From Karalla daura (taxonomy: Eukaryota > Chordata > Actinopteri > Chaetodontiformes > Leiognathidae), in the NCBI GenBank assembly GCA_029224185.1, contig CM055207.1:14525791-14589790 (forward strand): a stretch of 64,000 nt of DNA. Reading direction: 5' to 3'. The notes under the pieces are model-generated. The model searched no databases and was not told the origin of the DNA. It saw only the letters and a program-made list of their open reading frames with translations. Made by a program: the position numbers and the translations under genes. Of this stretch, positions 36,113 through 50,000 are shown piece by piece (the stretch's first letter is position 1; each line of letters begins with the position of its first letter).

Positions 36113-38767
36113 GGCCGAGATCCCGACCCCGAGCGAGCGCGCCCAAACCCTCGATTTGGGGTGTGAGCCGCCTCCGGGGTGGCCCACGCTCACTGGAGAA
36201 AGCAATCCCGAGGCCGGCTGTGGTCCCGGAGCTGAGATATTAACACACGCCGAAAGTGAAAAAAACGACCACCCCGGACCTGTCGTTTTGGCCGGAATCC
36301 CGACCCCGAGCGAGCGAGCCCAAACCCTCGATTTGGGGTGTGAGCCGCCTCCGGGGTGGCCCACGCTCACTGGAAAAAGCAATCCCGAGGCCGGCTGTGG
36401 TCCAGGAGCTGAGATATTAAACCTCGCCGAAAGTGAAAAAAACGACCACCCCGGACCTGTCGTTTTGGCCGGAATCCCGACCCCGAGCGAGCGAGCCCAA
36501 ACCCTCGATTTGGGGTGTGAGCCGCCTCCGGGGTGGCCCACGCTCACTGGAAAAAGCAATCCCGAGGCCGGCTGTGGTCCCAGAGCTGAGATATTAACAC
36601 ACGCCGAAAGTGAAAAAAACGACCACCCCGGACCTGTCGTTTTGGCCGGAATCCCGACCCCGAGCGAGCGAGCCCAAACCCTCGATTTGGGGTGTGAGCC
36701 GCCTCCGGGGTGGCCCACGCTCACTGGAGAAAGCAATCCCGAGGCCGGCTGTGGTCCCGGAGCTGAGATATTAACACACGCCGAAAGTGAAAAAAACGAC
36801 CACCCCGGACCTGTCGTTTTGGCCGGAATCCCGACCCCGAGCGAGCGAGCCCAAACCCTCGATTTGGGGTGTGAGCCGCCTCCGGGGTGGCCCACGCTCA
36901 CTGGAGAAAGCAATCCCGAGGCCGGCTGTGGTCCCAGAGCTGAGATATTAACACACGCCGAAAGTGAAAAAAACGACCACCCCGGACCTGTCGTTTTGGC
37001 CGGAATCCCGACCCCGAGCGAGCGAGCCCAAACCCTCGATTTGGGGTGTGAGCCGCCTCCGGGGTGGCCCACGCTCACTGGAGAAAGCAATCCCGAGGCC
37101 GGCTGTGGTCCAGGAGCTGAGATATTAAACCTCGCCGAAAGTGAAAAAAACGACCACCCCGGACCTGTCGTTTTGGCCGGAATCCCGACCCCGAGCGAGC
37201 GAGCCCAAACCCTCGATTTGGGGTGTGAGCCGCCTCCGGGGTGGCCCACGCTCACTGGAAAAAGCAATCCCGAGGCCGGCTGTGGTCCCAGAGCTGAGAT
37301 ATTAACACACGCCGAAAGTGAAAAAAACGACCACCCCGGACCTGTCGTTTTGGCCGGAATCCCGACCCCGAGCGAGCGAGCCCAAACCCTCGATTTGGGG
37401 TGTGAGCCGCCTCCGGGGTGGCCCACGCTCACTGGAAAAAGCAATCCCGAGGCCGGCTGTGGTCCAGGAGCTGAGATATTAAACCTCGCCGAAAGTGAAA
37501 AAAACGACCACCCCGGACCTGTCGTTTTGGCCGGAATCCCGACCCCGAGCGAGCGAGCCCAAACCCTCGATTTGGGGTGTGAGCCGCCTCCGGGGTGGCC
37601 CACGCTCACTGGAAAAAGCAATCCCGAGGCCGGCTGTGGTCCCAGAGCTGAGATATTAACACACGCCGAAAGTGAAAAAAACGACCACCCCGGACCTGTC
37701 GTTTTGGCCGGAATCCCGACCCCGAGCGAGCGAGCCCAAACCCTCGATTTGGGGTGTGAGCCGCCTCCGGGGTGGCCCACGCTCACTGGAGAAAGCAATC
37801 CCGAGGCCGGCTGTGGTCCCGGAGCTGAGATATTAACACACGCCGAAAGTGAAAAAAACGACCACCCCGGACCTGTCGTTTTGGCCGGAATCCCGACCCC
37901 GAGCGAGCGAGCCCAAACCCTCGATTTGGGGTGTGAGCCGCCTCCGGGGTGGCCCACGCTCACTGGAAAAAGCAATCCCGAGGCCGGCTGTGGTCCAGGA
38001 GCTGAGATATTAAACCTCGCCGAAAGTGAAAAAAACGACCACCCCGGACCTGTCGTTTTGGCCGGAATCCCGACCCCGAGCGAGCGAGCCCAAACCCTCG
38101 ATTTGGGGTGTGAGCCGCCTCCGGGGTGGCCCACGCTCACTGGAAAAAGCAATCCCGAGGCCGGCTGTGGTCCCAGAGCTGAGATATTAACACACGCCGA
38201 AAGTGAAAAAAACGACCACCCCGGACCTGTCGTTTTGGCCGGAATCCCGACCCCGAGCGAGCGAGCCCAAACCCTCGATTTGGGGTGTGAGCCGCCTCCG
38301 GGGTGGCCCACGCTCACTGGAGAAAGCAATCCCGAGGCCGGCTGTGGTCCCGGAGCTGAGATATTAACACACGCCGAAAGTGAAAAAAACGACCACCCCG
38401 GACCTGTCGTTTTGGCCGGAATCCCGACCCCGAGCGAGCGAGCCCAAACCCTCGATTTGGGGTGTGAGCCGCCTCCGGGGTGGCCCACGCTCACTGGAAA
38501 AAGCAATCCCGAGGCCGGCTGTGGTCCCAGAGCTGAGATATTAACACACGCCGAAAGTGAAAAAAACGACCACCCCGGACCTGTCGTTTTGGCCGGAATC
38601 CCGACCCCGAGCGAGCGAGCCCAAACCCTCGATTTGGGGTGTGAGCCGCCTCCGGGGTGGCCCACGCTCACTGGAAAAAGCAATCCCGAGGCCGGCTGTG
38701 GTCCAGGAGCTGAGATATTAAACCTCGCCGAAAGTGAAAAAAACGACCACCCCGGACCTGTCGTTTT

Positions 38768-38944
38768 GGCCGAGATCCCGACCCCGAGCGAGCGCGCCCA
38801 AACCCACGATTTGGGGTGTGAGCCGCCTCCGGGGTGGCCCACGCTCACTGGAAAAAGCAATCCCGATGCCGGATTTGATCCTGGAGCTGAGATATTAAAG
38901 CTCGCCGAAAATGAAAAAAACGACCACCCCGGACCTGTCGTTTT
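38768..38944 (+). repeat. Divergent X monomer, copy 2
   Basis: It carries the same set of about 11 substitutions as the copy at 35936-36112, again followed by a monomer sharing the changes at positions 6, 7 and 28. It marks the start of the second 16-mer unit. No third copy occurs in the window; the next expected position, near 41600, holds an ordinary type A monomer. Confidence 0.85.
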
Positions 38945-41900
38945 GGCCGAGATCCCGACCCCGAGCGAGCGCGCCCAAACCCTCGATTTGGGGTGTGAGC
39001 CGCCTCCGGGGTGGCCCACGCTCACTGGAGAAAGCAATCCCGAGGCCGGCTGTGGTCCCGGAGCTGAGATATTAACACACGCCGAAAGTGAAAAAAACGA
39101 CCACCCCGGACCTGTCGTTTTGGCCGGAATCCCGACCCCGAGCGAGCGAGCCCAAACCCTCGATTTGGGGTGTGAGCCGCCTCCGGGGTGGCCCACGCTC
39201 ACTGGAAAAAGCAATCCCGAGGCCGGCTGTGGTCCAGGAGCTGAGATATTAAACCTCGCCGAAAGTGAAAAAAACGACCACCCCGGACCTGTCGTTTTGG
39301 CCGGAATCCCGACCCCGAGCGAGCGAGCCCAAACCCTCGATTTGGGGTGTGAGCCGCCTCCGGGGTGGCCCACGCTCACTGGAAAAAGCAATCCCGAGGC
39401 CGGCTGTGGTCCCAGAGCTGAGATATTAACACACGCCGAAAGTGAAAAAAACGACCACCCCGGACCTGTCGTTTTGGCCGGAATCCCGACCCCGAGCGAG
39501 CGAGCCCAAACCCTCGATTTGGGGTGTGAGCCGCCTCCGGGGTGGCCCACGCTCACTGGAGAAAGCAATCCCGAGGCCGGCTGTGGTCCCGGAGCTGAGA
39601 TATTAACACACGCCGAAAGTGAAAAAAACGACCACCCCGGACCTGTCGTTTTGGCCGGAATCCCGACCCCGAGCGAGCGAGCCCAAACCCTCGATTTGGG
39701 GTGTGAGCCGCCTCCGGGGTGGCCCACGCTCACTGGAGAAAGCAATCCCGAGGCCGGCTGTGGTCCCAGAGCTGAGATATTAACACACGCCGAAAGTGAA
39801 AAAAACGACCACCCCGGACCTGTCGTTTTGGCCGGAATCCCGACCCCGAGCGAGCGAGCCCAAACCCTCGATTTGGGGTGTGAGCCGCCTCCGGGGTGGC
39901 CCACGCTCACTGGAGAAAGCAATCCCGAGGCCGGCTGTGGTCCAGGAGCTGAGATATTAAACCTCGCCGAAAGTGAAAAAAACGACCACCCCGGACCTGT
40001 CGTTTTGGCCGGAATCCCGACCCCGAGCGAGCGAGCCCAAACCCTCGATTTGGGGTGTGAGCCGCCTCCGGGGTGGCCCACGCTCACTGGAAAAAGCAAT
40101 CCCGAGGCCGGCTGTGGTCCCAGAGCTGAGATATTAACACACGCCGAAAGTGAAAAAAACGACCACCCCGGACCTGTCGTTTTGGCCGGAATCCCGACCC
40201 CGAGCGAGCGAGCCCAAACCCTCGATTTGGGGTGTGAGCCGCCTCCGGGGTGGCCCACGCTCACTGGAAAAAGCAATCCCGAGGCCGGCTGTGGTCCAGG
40301 AGCTGAGATATTAAACCTCGCCGAAAGTGAAAAAAACGACCACCCCGGACCTGTCGTTTTGGCCGGAATCCCGACCCCGAGCGAGCGAGCCCAAACCCTC
40401 GATTTGGGGTGTGAGCCGCCTCCGGGGTGGCCCACGCTCACTGGAAAAAGCAATCCCGAGGCCGGCTGTGGTCCCAGAGCTGAGATATTAACACACGCCG
40501 AAAGTGAAAAAAACGACCACCCCGGACCTGTCGTTTTGGCCGGAATCCCGACCCCGAGCGAGCGAGCCCAAACCCTCGATTTGGGGTGTGAGCCGCCTCC
40601 GGGGTGGCCCACGCTCACTGGAGAAAGCAATCCCGAGGCCGGCTGTGGTCCCGGAGCTGAGATATTAACACACGCCGAAAGTGAAAAAAACGACCACCCC
40701 GGACCTGTCGTTTTGGCCGGAATCCCGACCCCGAGCGAGCGAGCCCAAACCCTCGATTTGGGGTGTGAGCCGCCTCCGGGGTGGCCCACGCTCACTGGAA
40801 AAAGCAATCCCGAGGCCGGCTGTGGTCCAGGAGCTGAGATATTAAACCTCGCCGAAAGTGAAAAAAACGACCACCCCGGACCTGTCGTTTTGGCCGGAAT
40901 CCCGACCCCGAGCGAGCGAGCCCAAACCCTCGATTTGGGGTGTGAGCCGCCTCCGGGGTGGCCCACGCTCACTGGAAAAAGCAATCCCGAGGCCGGCTGT
41001 GGTCCCAGAGCTGAGATATTAACACACGCCGAAAGTGAAAAAAACGACCACCCCGGACCTGTCGTTTTGGCCGGAATCCCGACCCCGAGCGAGCGAGCCC
41101 AAACCCTCGATTTGGGGTGTGAGCCGCCTCCGGGCTGGCCCACGCTCACTGGAGAAAGCAATCCCGAGGCCGGCTGTGGTCCCGGAGCTGAGATATTAAC
41201 ACACGCCGAAAGTGAAAAAAACGACCACCCCGGACCTGTCGTTTTGGCCGGAATCCCGACCCCGAGCGAGCGAGCCCAAACCCTCGATTTGGGGTGTGAG
41301 CCGCCTCCGGGGTGGCCCACGCTCACTGGAAAAAGCAATCCCGAGGCCGGCTGTGGTCCCAGAGCTGAGATATTAACACACGCCGAAAGTGAAAAAAACG
41401 ACCACCCCGGACCTGTCGTTTTGGCCGGAATCCCGACCCCGAGCGAGCGAGCCCAAACCCTCGATTTGGGGTGTGAGCCGCCTCCGGGGTGGCCCACGCT
41501 CACTGGAAAAAGCAATCCCGAGGCCGGCTGTGGTCCAGGAGCTGAGATATTAAACCTCGCCGAAAGTGAAAAAAACGACCACCCCGGACCTGTCGTTTTG
41601 GCCGGAATCCCGACCCCGAGCGAGCGAGCCCAAACCCTCGATTTGGGGTGTGAGCCGCCTCCGGGGTGGCCCACGCTCACTGGAAAAAGCAATCCCGAGG
41701 CCGGCTGTGGTCCAGGAGCTGAGATATTAAACCTCGCCGAAAGTGAAAAAAACGACCACCCCGGACCTGTCGTTTTGGCCGGAATCCCGACCCCGAGCGA
41801 GCGAGCCCAAACCCTCGATTTGGGGTGTGAGCCGCCTCCGGGGTGGCCCACGCTCACTGGAAAAAGCAATCCCGAGGCCGGCTGTGGTCCCAGAGCTGAG

Positions 41901-42130
41901 ATATTAACACACGCCGAAAGTGAAAAAAACGACCACCCCGGACCTGTCGTTTTGGCCGGAATCCCGACCCCGAGCGAGCGAGCCCAAACCCTCGATTTGG
42001 GGTGTGAGCCGCCTCCGGGGTGGCCCACGCTCACTGGAGAAAGCAATCCCGAGGCCGGCTGTGGTCCCGGAGCTGAGATATTAACACACGCCGAAAGTGA
42101 AAAAAACGACCACCCCGGACCTGTCGTTTT

Positions 42131-44077
42131 GGCCGGAATCCCGACCCCGAGCGAGCGAGCCCAAACCCTCGATTTGGGGTGTGAGCCGCCTCCGGGGTGG
42201 CCCACGCTCACTGGAAAAAGCAATCCCGAGGCCGGCTGTGGTCCCAGAGCTGAGATATTAACACACGCCGAAAGTGAAAAAAACGACCACCCCGGACCTG
42301 TCGTTTTGGCCGGAATCCCGACCCCGAGCGAGCGAGCCCAAACCCTCGATTTGGGGTGTGAGCCGCCTCCGGGCTGGCCCACGCTCACTGGAGAAAGCAA
42401 TCCCGAGGCCGGCTGTGGTCCCGGAGCTGAGATATTAACACACGCCGAAAGTGAAAAAAACGACCACCCCGGACCTGTCGTTTTGGCCGGAATCCCGACC
42501 CCGAGCGAGCGAGCCCAAACCCTCGATTTGGGGTGTGAGCCGCCTCCGGGGTGGCCCACGCTCACTGGAAAAAGCAATCCCGAGGCCGGCTGTGGTCCCA
42601 GAGCTGAGATATTAACACACGCCGAAAGTGAAAAAAACGACCACCCCGGACCTGTCGTTTTGGCCGGAATCCCGACCCCGAGCGAGCGAGCCCAAACCCT
42701 CGATTTGGGGTGTGAGCCGCCTCCGGGGTGGCCCACGCTCACTGGAAAAAGCAATCCCGAGGCCGGCTGTGGTCCAGGAGCTGAGATATTAAACCTCGCC
42801 GAAAGTGAAAAAAACGACCACCCCGGACCTGTCGTTTTGGCCGGAATCCCGACCCCGAGCGAGCGAGCCCAAACCCTCGATTTGGGGTGTGACCCGCCTC
42901 CGGGGTGGCCCACGCTCACTGGAAAAAGCAATCCCGAGGCCGGCTGTGGTCCAGGAGCTGAGATATTAACACACGCCGAAAGTGAAAAAAACGACCACCC
43001 CGGACCTGTCGTTTTGGCCGGAATCCCGACCCCGAGCGAGCGAGCCCAAACCCTCGATTTGGGGTGTGAGCCGCCTCCGGGGTGGCCCACGCTCACTGGA
43101 AAAAGCAATCCCGAGGCCGGCTGTGGTCCCAGAGCTGAGATATTAACACACGCCGAAAGTGAAAAAAACGACCACCCCGGACCTGTCGTTTTGGCCGGAA
43201 TCCCGACCCCGAGCGAGCGAGCCCAAACCCTCGATTTGGGGTGTGAGCCGCCTCCGGGTTGGCCCACGCTCACTGGAAAAAGCAATCCCGAGGCCGGCTG
43301 TGGTCCAGGAGCTGAGATATTAAACCTCGCCGAAAGTGAAAAAAACGACCACCCCGGACCTGTCGTTTTGGCCGGAATCCCGACCCCGAGCGAGCGAGCC
43401 CAAACCCTCGATTTGGGGTGTGAGCCGCCTCCGGGGTGGCCCACGCTCACTGGAAAAAGCAATCCCGAGGCCGGCTGTGGTCCAGGAGCTGAGATATTAA
43501 ACCTCGCCGAAAGTGAAAAAAACGACCACCCCGGACCTGTCGTTTTGGCCGGAATCCCGACCCCGAGCGAGCGAGCCCAAACCCTCGATTTGGGGTGTGA
43601 GCCGCCTCCGGGTTGGCCCACGCTCACTGGAAAAAGCAATCCCGAGGCCGGCTGTGGTCCAGGAGCTGAGATATTAAACCTCGCCGAAAGTGAAAAAAAC
43701 GACCACCCCGGACCTGTCGTTTTGGCCGGAATCCCGACCCCGAGCGAGCGAGCCCAAACCCTCGATTTGGGGTGTGAGCCGCCTCCGGGGTGGCCCACGC
43801 TCACTGGAAAAAGCAATCCCGAGGCCGGCTGTGGTCCCAGAGCTGAGATATTAACACACGCCGAAAGTGAAAAAAACGACCACCCCGGACCTGTCGTTTT
43901 GGCCGGAATCCCGACCCCGAGCGAGCGAGCCCAAACCCTCGATTTGGGGTGTGAGCCGCCTCCGGGCTGGCCCACGCTCACTGGAGAAAGCAATCCCGAG
44001 GCCGGCTGTGGTCCCGGAGCTGAGATATTAACACACGCCGAAAGTGAAAAAAACGACCACCCCGGACCTGTCGTTTT
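42131..44077 (+). repeat. Eleven-monomer segment with the GTGACCCGCC marker, copy 1
   Basis: The order B C B A F B A A A B C contains an F monomer with a G-to-C change (GTGACCCGCC, base 42892). The same order and marker recur at 45140-47086 (base 45901), 3009 bp or 17 monomers away. The six monomers between the two segments are of ordinary A, B and C type. Confidence 0.75.
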
Positions 44078-45139
44078 GGCCGGAATCCCGACCCCGAGCG
44101 AGCGAGCCCAAACCCTCGATTTGGGGTGTGAGCCGCCTCCGGGGTGGCCCACGCTCACTGGAAAAAGCAATCCCGAGGCCGGCTGTGGTCCCAGAGCTGA
44201 GATATTAACACACGCCGAAAGTGAAAAAAACGACCACCCCGGACCTGTCGTTTTGGCCGGAATCCCGACCCCGAGCGAGCGAGCCCAAACCCTCGATTTG
44301 GGGTGTGAGCCGCCTCCGGGGTGGCCCACGCTCACTGGAAAAAGCAATCCCGAGGCCGGCTGTGGTCCAGGAGCTGAGATATTAAACCTCGCCGAAAGTG
44401 AAAAAAACGACCACCCCGGACCTGTCGTTTTGGCCGGAATCCCGACCCCGAGCGAGCGAGCCCAAACCCTCGATTTGGGGTGTGAGCCGCCTCCGGGGTG
44501 GCCCACGCTCACTGGAAAAAGCAATCCCGAGGCCGGCTGTGGTCCAGGAGCTGAGATATTAAACCTCGCCGAAAGTGAAAAAAACGACCACCCCGGACCT
44601 GTCGTTTTGGCCGGAATCCCGACCCCGAGCGAGCGAGCCCAAACCCTCGATTTGGGGTGTGAGCCGCCTCCGGGGTGGCCCACGCTCACTGGAAAAAGCA
44701 ATCCCGAGGCCGGCTGTGGTCCCAGAGCTGAGATATTAACACACGCCGAAAGTGAAAAAAACGACCACCCCGGACCTGTCGTTTTGGCCGGAATCCCGAC
44801 CCCGAGCGAGCGAGCCCAAACCCTCGATTTGGGGTGTGAGCCGCCTCCGGGGTGGCCCACGCTCACTGGAGAAAGCAATCCCGAGGCCGGCTGTGGTCCC
44901 GGAGCTGAGATATTAACACACGCCGAAAGTGAAAAAAACGACCACCCCGGACCTGTCGTTTTGGCCGGAATCCCGACCCCGAGCGAGCGAGCCCAAACCC
45001 TCGATTTGGGGTGTGAGCCGCCTCCGGGGTGGCCCACGCTCACTGGAAAAAGCAATCCCGAGGCCGGCTGTGGTCCAGGAGCTGAGATATTAAACCTCGC
45101 CGAAAGTGAAAAAAACGACCACCCCGGACCTGTCGTTTT

Positions 45140-47086
45140 GGCCGGAATCCCGACCCCGAGCGAGCGAGCCCAAACCCTCGATTTGGGGTGTGAGCCGCCT
45201 CCGGGGTGGCCCACGCTCACTGGAAAAAGCAATCCCGAGGCCGGCTGTGGTCCCAGAGCTGAGATATTAACACACGCCGAAAGTGAAAAAAACGACCACC
45301 CCGGACCTGTCGTTTTGGCCGGAATCCCGACCCCGAGCGAGCGAGCCCAAACCCTCGATTTGGGGTGTGAGCCGCCTCCGGGCTGGCCCACGCTCACTGG
45401 AGAAAGCAATCCCGAGGCCGGCTGTGGTCCCGGAGCTGAGATATTAACACACGCCGAAAGTGAAAAAAACGACCACCCCGGACCTGTCGTTTTGGCCGGA
45501 ATCCCGACCCCGAGCGAGCGAGCCCAAACCCTCGATTTGGGGTGTGAGCCGCCTCCGGGGTGGCCCACGCTCACTGGAAAAAGCAATCCCGAGGCCGGCT
45601 GTGGTCCCAGAGCTGAGATATTAACACACGCCGAAAGTGAAAAAAACGACCACCCCGGACCTGTCGTTTTGGCCGGAATCCCGACCCCGAGCGAGCGAGC
45701 CCAAACCCTCGATTTGGGGTGTGAGCCGCCTCCGGGGTGGCCCACGCTCACTGGAAAAAGCAATCCCGAGGCCGGCTGTGGTCCAGGAGCTGAGATATTA
45801 AACCTCGCCGAAAGTGAAAAAAACGACCACCCCGGACCTGTCGTTTTGGCCGGAATCCCGACCCCGAGCGAGCGAGCCCAAACCCTCGATTTGGGGTGTG
45901 ACCCGCCTCCGGGGTGGCCCACGCTCACTGGAAAAAGCAATCCCGAGGCCGGCTGTGGTCCAGGAGCTGAGATATTAACACACGCCGAAAGTGAAAAAAA
46001 CGACCACCCCGGACCTGTCGTTTTGGCCGGAATCCCGACCCCGAGCGAGCGAGCCCAAACCCTCGATTTGGGGTGTGAGCCGCCTCCGGGGTGGCCCACG
46101 CTCACTGGAAAAAGCAATCCCGAGGCCGGCTGTGGTCCCAGAGCTGAGATATTAACACACGCCGAAAGTGAAAAAAACGACCACCCCGGACCTGTCGTTT
46201 TGGCCGGAATCCCGACCCCGAGCGAGCGAGCCCAAACCCTCGATTTGGGGTGTGAGCCGCCTCCGGGTTGGCCCACGCTCACTGGAAAAAGCAATCCCGA
46301 GGCCGGCTGTGGTCCAGGAGCTGAGATATTAAACCTCGCCGAAAGTGAAAAAAACGACCACCCCGGACCTGTCGTTTTGGCCGGAATCCCGACCCCGAGC
46401 GAGCGAGCCCAAACCCTCGATTTGGGGTGTGAGCCGCCTCCGGGGTGGCCCACGCTCACTGGAAAAAGCAATCCCGAGGCCGGCTGTGGTCCAGGAGCTG
46501 AGATATTAAACCTCGCCGAAAGTGAAAAAAACGACCACCCCGGACCTGTCGTTTTGGCCGGAATCCCGACCCCGAGCGAGCGAGCCCAAACCCTCGATTT
46601 GGGGTGTGAGCCGCCTCCGGGTTGGCCCACGCTCACTGGAAAAAGCAATCCCGAGGCCGGCTGTGGTCCAGGAGCTGAGATATTAAACCTCGCCGAAAGT
46701 GAAAAAAACGACCACCCCGGACCTGTCGTTTTGGCCGGAATCCCGACCCCGAGCGAGCGAGCCCAAACCCTCGATTTGGGGTGTGAGCCGCCTCCGGGGT
46801 GGCCCACGCTCACTGGAAAAAGCAATCCCGAGGCCGGCTGTGGTCCCAGAGCTGAGATATTAACACACGCCGAAAGTGAAAAAAACGACCACCCCGGACC
46901 TGTCGTTTTGGCCGGAATCCCGACCCCGAGCGAGCGAGCCCAAACCCTCGATTTGGGGTGTGAGCCGCCTCCGGGGTGGCCCACGCTCACTGGAGAAAGC
47001 AATCCCGAGGCCGGCTGTGGTCCCGGAGCTGAGATATTAACACACGCCGAAAGTGAAAAAAACGACCACCCCGGACCTGTCGTTTT
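45140..47086 (+). repeat. Eleven-monomer segment with the GTGACCCGCC marker, copy 2
   Basis: It matches 42131-44077 in monomer order and in the G-to-C marker at 45901. After it the array continues A B C E D B A B C A, an arrangement also seen inside the 16-mer units at 35936-41599, so this joint is between two different higher-order families. Confidence 0.75.
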
Positions 47087-50000
47087 GGCCGGAATCCCGA
47101 CCCCGAGCGAGCGAGCCCAAACCCTCGATTTGGGGTGTGAGCCGCCTCCGGGGTGGCCCACGCTCACTGGAAAAAGCAATCCCGAGGCCGGCTGTGGTCC
47201 AGGAGCTGAGATATTAAACCTCGCCGAAAGTGAAAAAAACGACCACCCCGGACCTGTCGTTTTGGCCGGAATCCCGACCCCGAGCGAGCGAGCCCAAACC
47301 CTCGATTTGGGGTGTGAGCCGCCTCCGGGGTGGCCCACGCTCACTGGAAAAAGCAATCCCGAGGCCGGCTGTGGTCCCAGAGCTGAGATATTAACACACG
47401 CCGAAAGTGAAAAAAACGACCACCCCGGACCTGTCGTTTTGGCCGGAATCCCGACCCCGAGCGAGCGAGCCCAAACCCTCGATTTGGGGTGTGAGCCGCC
47501 TCCGGGGTGGCCCACGCTCACTGGAGAAAGCAATCCCGAGGCCGGCTGTGGTCCCGGAGCTGAGATATTAACACACGCCGAAAGTGAAAAAAACGACCAC
47601 CCCGGACCTGTCGTTTTGGCCGGAATCCCGACCCCGAGCGAGCGAGCCCAAACCCTCGATTTGGGGTGTGAGCCGCCTCCGGGGTGGCCCACGCTCACTG
47701 GAGAAAGCAATCCCGAGGCCGGCTGTGGTCCCAGAGCTGAGATATTAACACACGCCGAAAGTGAAAAAAACGACCACCCCGGACCTGTCGTTTTGGCCGG
47801 AATCCCGACCCCGAGCGAGCGAGCCCAAACCCTCGATTTGGGGTGTGAGCCGCCTCCGGGGTGGCCCACGCTCACTGGAGAAAGCAATCCCGAGGCCGGC
47901 TGTGGTCCAGGAGCTGAGATATTAAACCTCGCCGAAAGTGAAAAAAACGACCACCCCGGACCTGTCGTTTTGGCCGGAATCCCGACCCCGAGCGAGCGAG
48001 CCCAAACCCTCGATTTGGGGTGTGAGCCGCCTCCGGGGTGGCCCACGCTCACTGGAAAAAGCAATCCCGAGGCCGGCTGTGGTCCCAGAGCTGAGATATT
48101 AACACACGCCGAAAGTGAAAAAAACGACCACCCCGGACCTGTCGTTTTGGCCGGAATCCCGACCCCGAGCGAGCGAGCCCAAACCCTCGATTTGGGGTGT
48201 GAGCCGCCTCCGGGGTGGCCCACGCTCACTGGAAAAAGCAATCCCGAGGCCGGCTGTGGTCCAGGAGCTGAGATATTAAACCTCGCCGAAAGTGAAAAAA
48301 ACGACCACCCCGGACCTGTCGTTTTGGCCGGAATCCCGACCCCGAGCGAGCGAGCCCAAACCCTCGATTTGGGGTGTGAGCCGCCTCCGGGGTGGCCCAC
48401 GCTCACTGGAAAAAGCAATCCCGAGGCCGGCTGTGGTCCCAGAGCTGAGATATTAACACACGCCGAAAGTGAAAAAAACGACCACCCCGGACCTGTCGTT
48501 TTGGCCGGAATCCCGACCCCGAGCGAGCGAGCCCAAACCCTCGATTTGGGGTGTGAGCCGCCTCCGGGGTGGCCCACGCTCACTGGAGAAAGCAATCCCG
48601 AGGCCGGCTGTGGTCCCGGAGCTGAGATATTAACACACGCCGAAAGTGAAAAAAACGACCACCCCGGACCTGTCGTTTTGGCCGGAATCCCGACCCCGAG
48701 CGAGCGAGCCCAAACCCTCGATTTGGGGTGTGAGCCGCCTCCGGGGTGGCCCACGCTCACTGGAAAAAGCAATCCCGAGGCCGGCTGTGGTCCAGGAGCT
48801 GAGATATTAAACCTCGCCGAAAGTGAAAAAAACGACCACCCCGGACCTGTCGTTTTGGCCGGAATCCCGACCCCGAGCGAGCGAGCCCAAACCCTCGATT
48901 TGGGGTGTGAGCCGCCTCCGGGGTGGCCCACGCTCACTGGAAAAAGCAATCCCGAGGCCGGCTGTGGTCCAGGAGCTGAGATATTAAACCTCGCCGAAAG
49001 TGAAAAAAACGACCACCCCGGACCTGTCGTTTTGGCCGGAATCCCGACCCCGAGCGAGCGAGCCCAAACCCTCGATTTGGGGTGTGAGCCGCCTCCGGGG
49101 TGGCCCACGCTCACTGGAAAAAGCAATCCCGAGGCCGGCTGTGGTCCAGGAGCTGAGATATTAAACCTCGCCGAAAGTGAAAAAAACGACCACCCCGGAC
49201 CTGTCGTTTTGGCCGGAATCCCGACCCCGAGCGAGCGAGCCCAAACCCTCGATTTGGGGTGTGAGCCGCCTCCGGGGTGGCCCACGCTCACTGGAAAAAG
49301 CAATCCCGAGGCCGGCTGTGGTCCCAGAGCTGAGATATTAACACACGCCGAAAGTGAAAAAAACGACCACCCCGGACCTGTCGTTTTGGCCGGAATCCCG
49401 ACCCCGAGCGAGCGAGCCCAAACCCTCGATTTGGGGTGTGAGCCGCCTCCGGGGTGGCCCAAGCTCACTGGAGAAAGCAATCCCGAGGCCGGCTGTGGTC
49501 CAGGAGCTGAGATATTAAACCTCGCCGAAAGTGAAAAAAACGACCACCCCGGACCTGTCGTTTTGGCCGGAATCCCGACCCCGAGCGAGCGAGCCCAAAC
49601 CCTCGATTTGGGGTGTGAGCCGCCTCCGGGGTGGCCCACGCTCACTGGAAAAAGCAATCCCGAGGCCGGCTGTGGTCCCAGAGCTGAGATATTAACACAC
49701 GCCGAAAGTGAAAAAAACGACCACCCCGGACCTGTCGTTTTGGCCGGAATCCCGACCCCGAGCGAGCGAGCCCAAACCCTCGATTTGGGGTGTGAGCCGC
49801 CTCCGGGGTGGCCCACGCTCACTGGAAAAAGCAATCCCGAGGCCGGCTGTGGTCCAGGAGCTGAGATATTAAACCTCGCCGAAAGTGAAAAAAACGACCA
49901 CCCCGGACCTGTCGTTTTGGCCGGAATCCCGACCCCGAGCGAGCGAGCCCAAACCCTCGATTTGGGGTGTGAGCCGCCTCCGGGGTGGCCCACGCTCACT

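Larger units (their letters stand above)
35936..41599 (+). repeat. Two tandem 16-mer higher-order units (2832 bp each)
   Basis: Units at 35936-38767 and 38768-41599 have the same 16-monomer order: X C A B C E D B A B C A B C B A. Each starts with the divergent X monomer; corresponding X-specific bases at 35941 and 38773 are exactly 2832 bp apart. The one difference I found is at monomer position 67 of one C monomer (C at 41135, G at 38303). Near identity over 2.8 kb means a recent duplication or active homogenisation. Similarity extends about five monomers to the left of the first unit. Confidence 0.9.
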
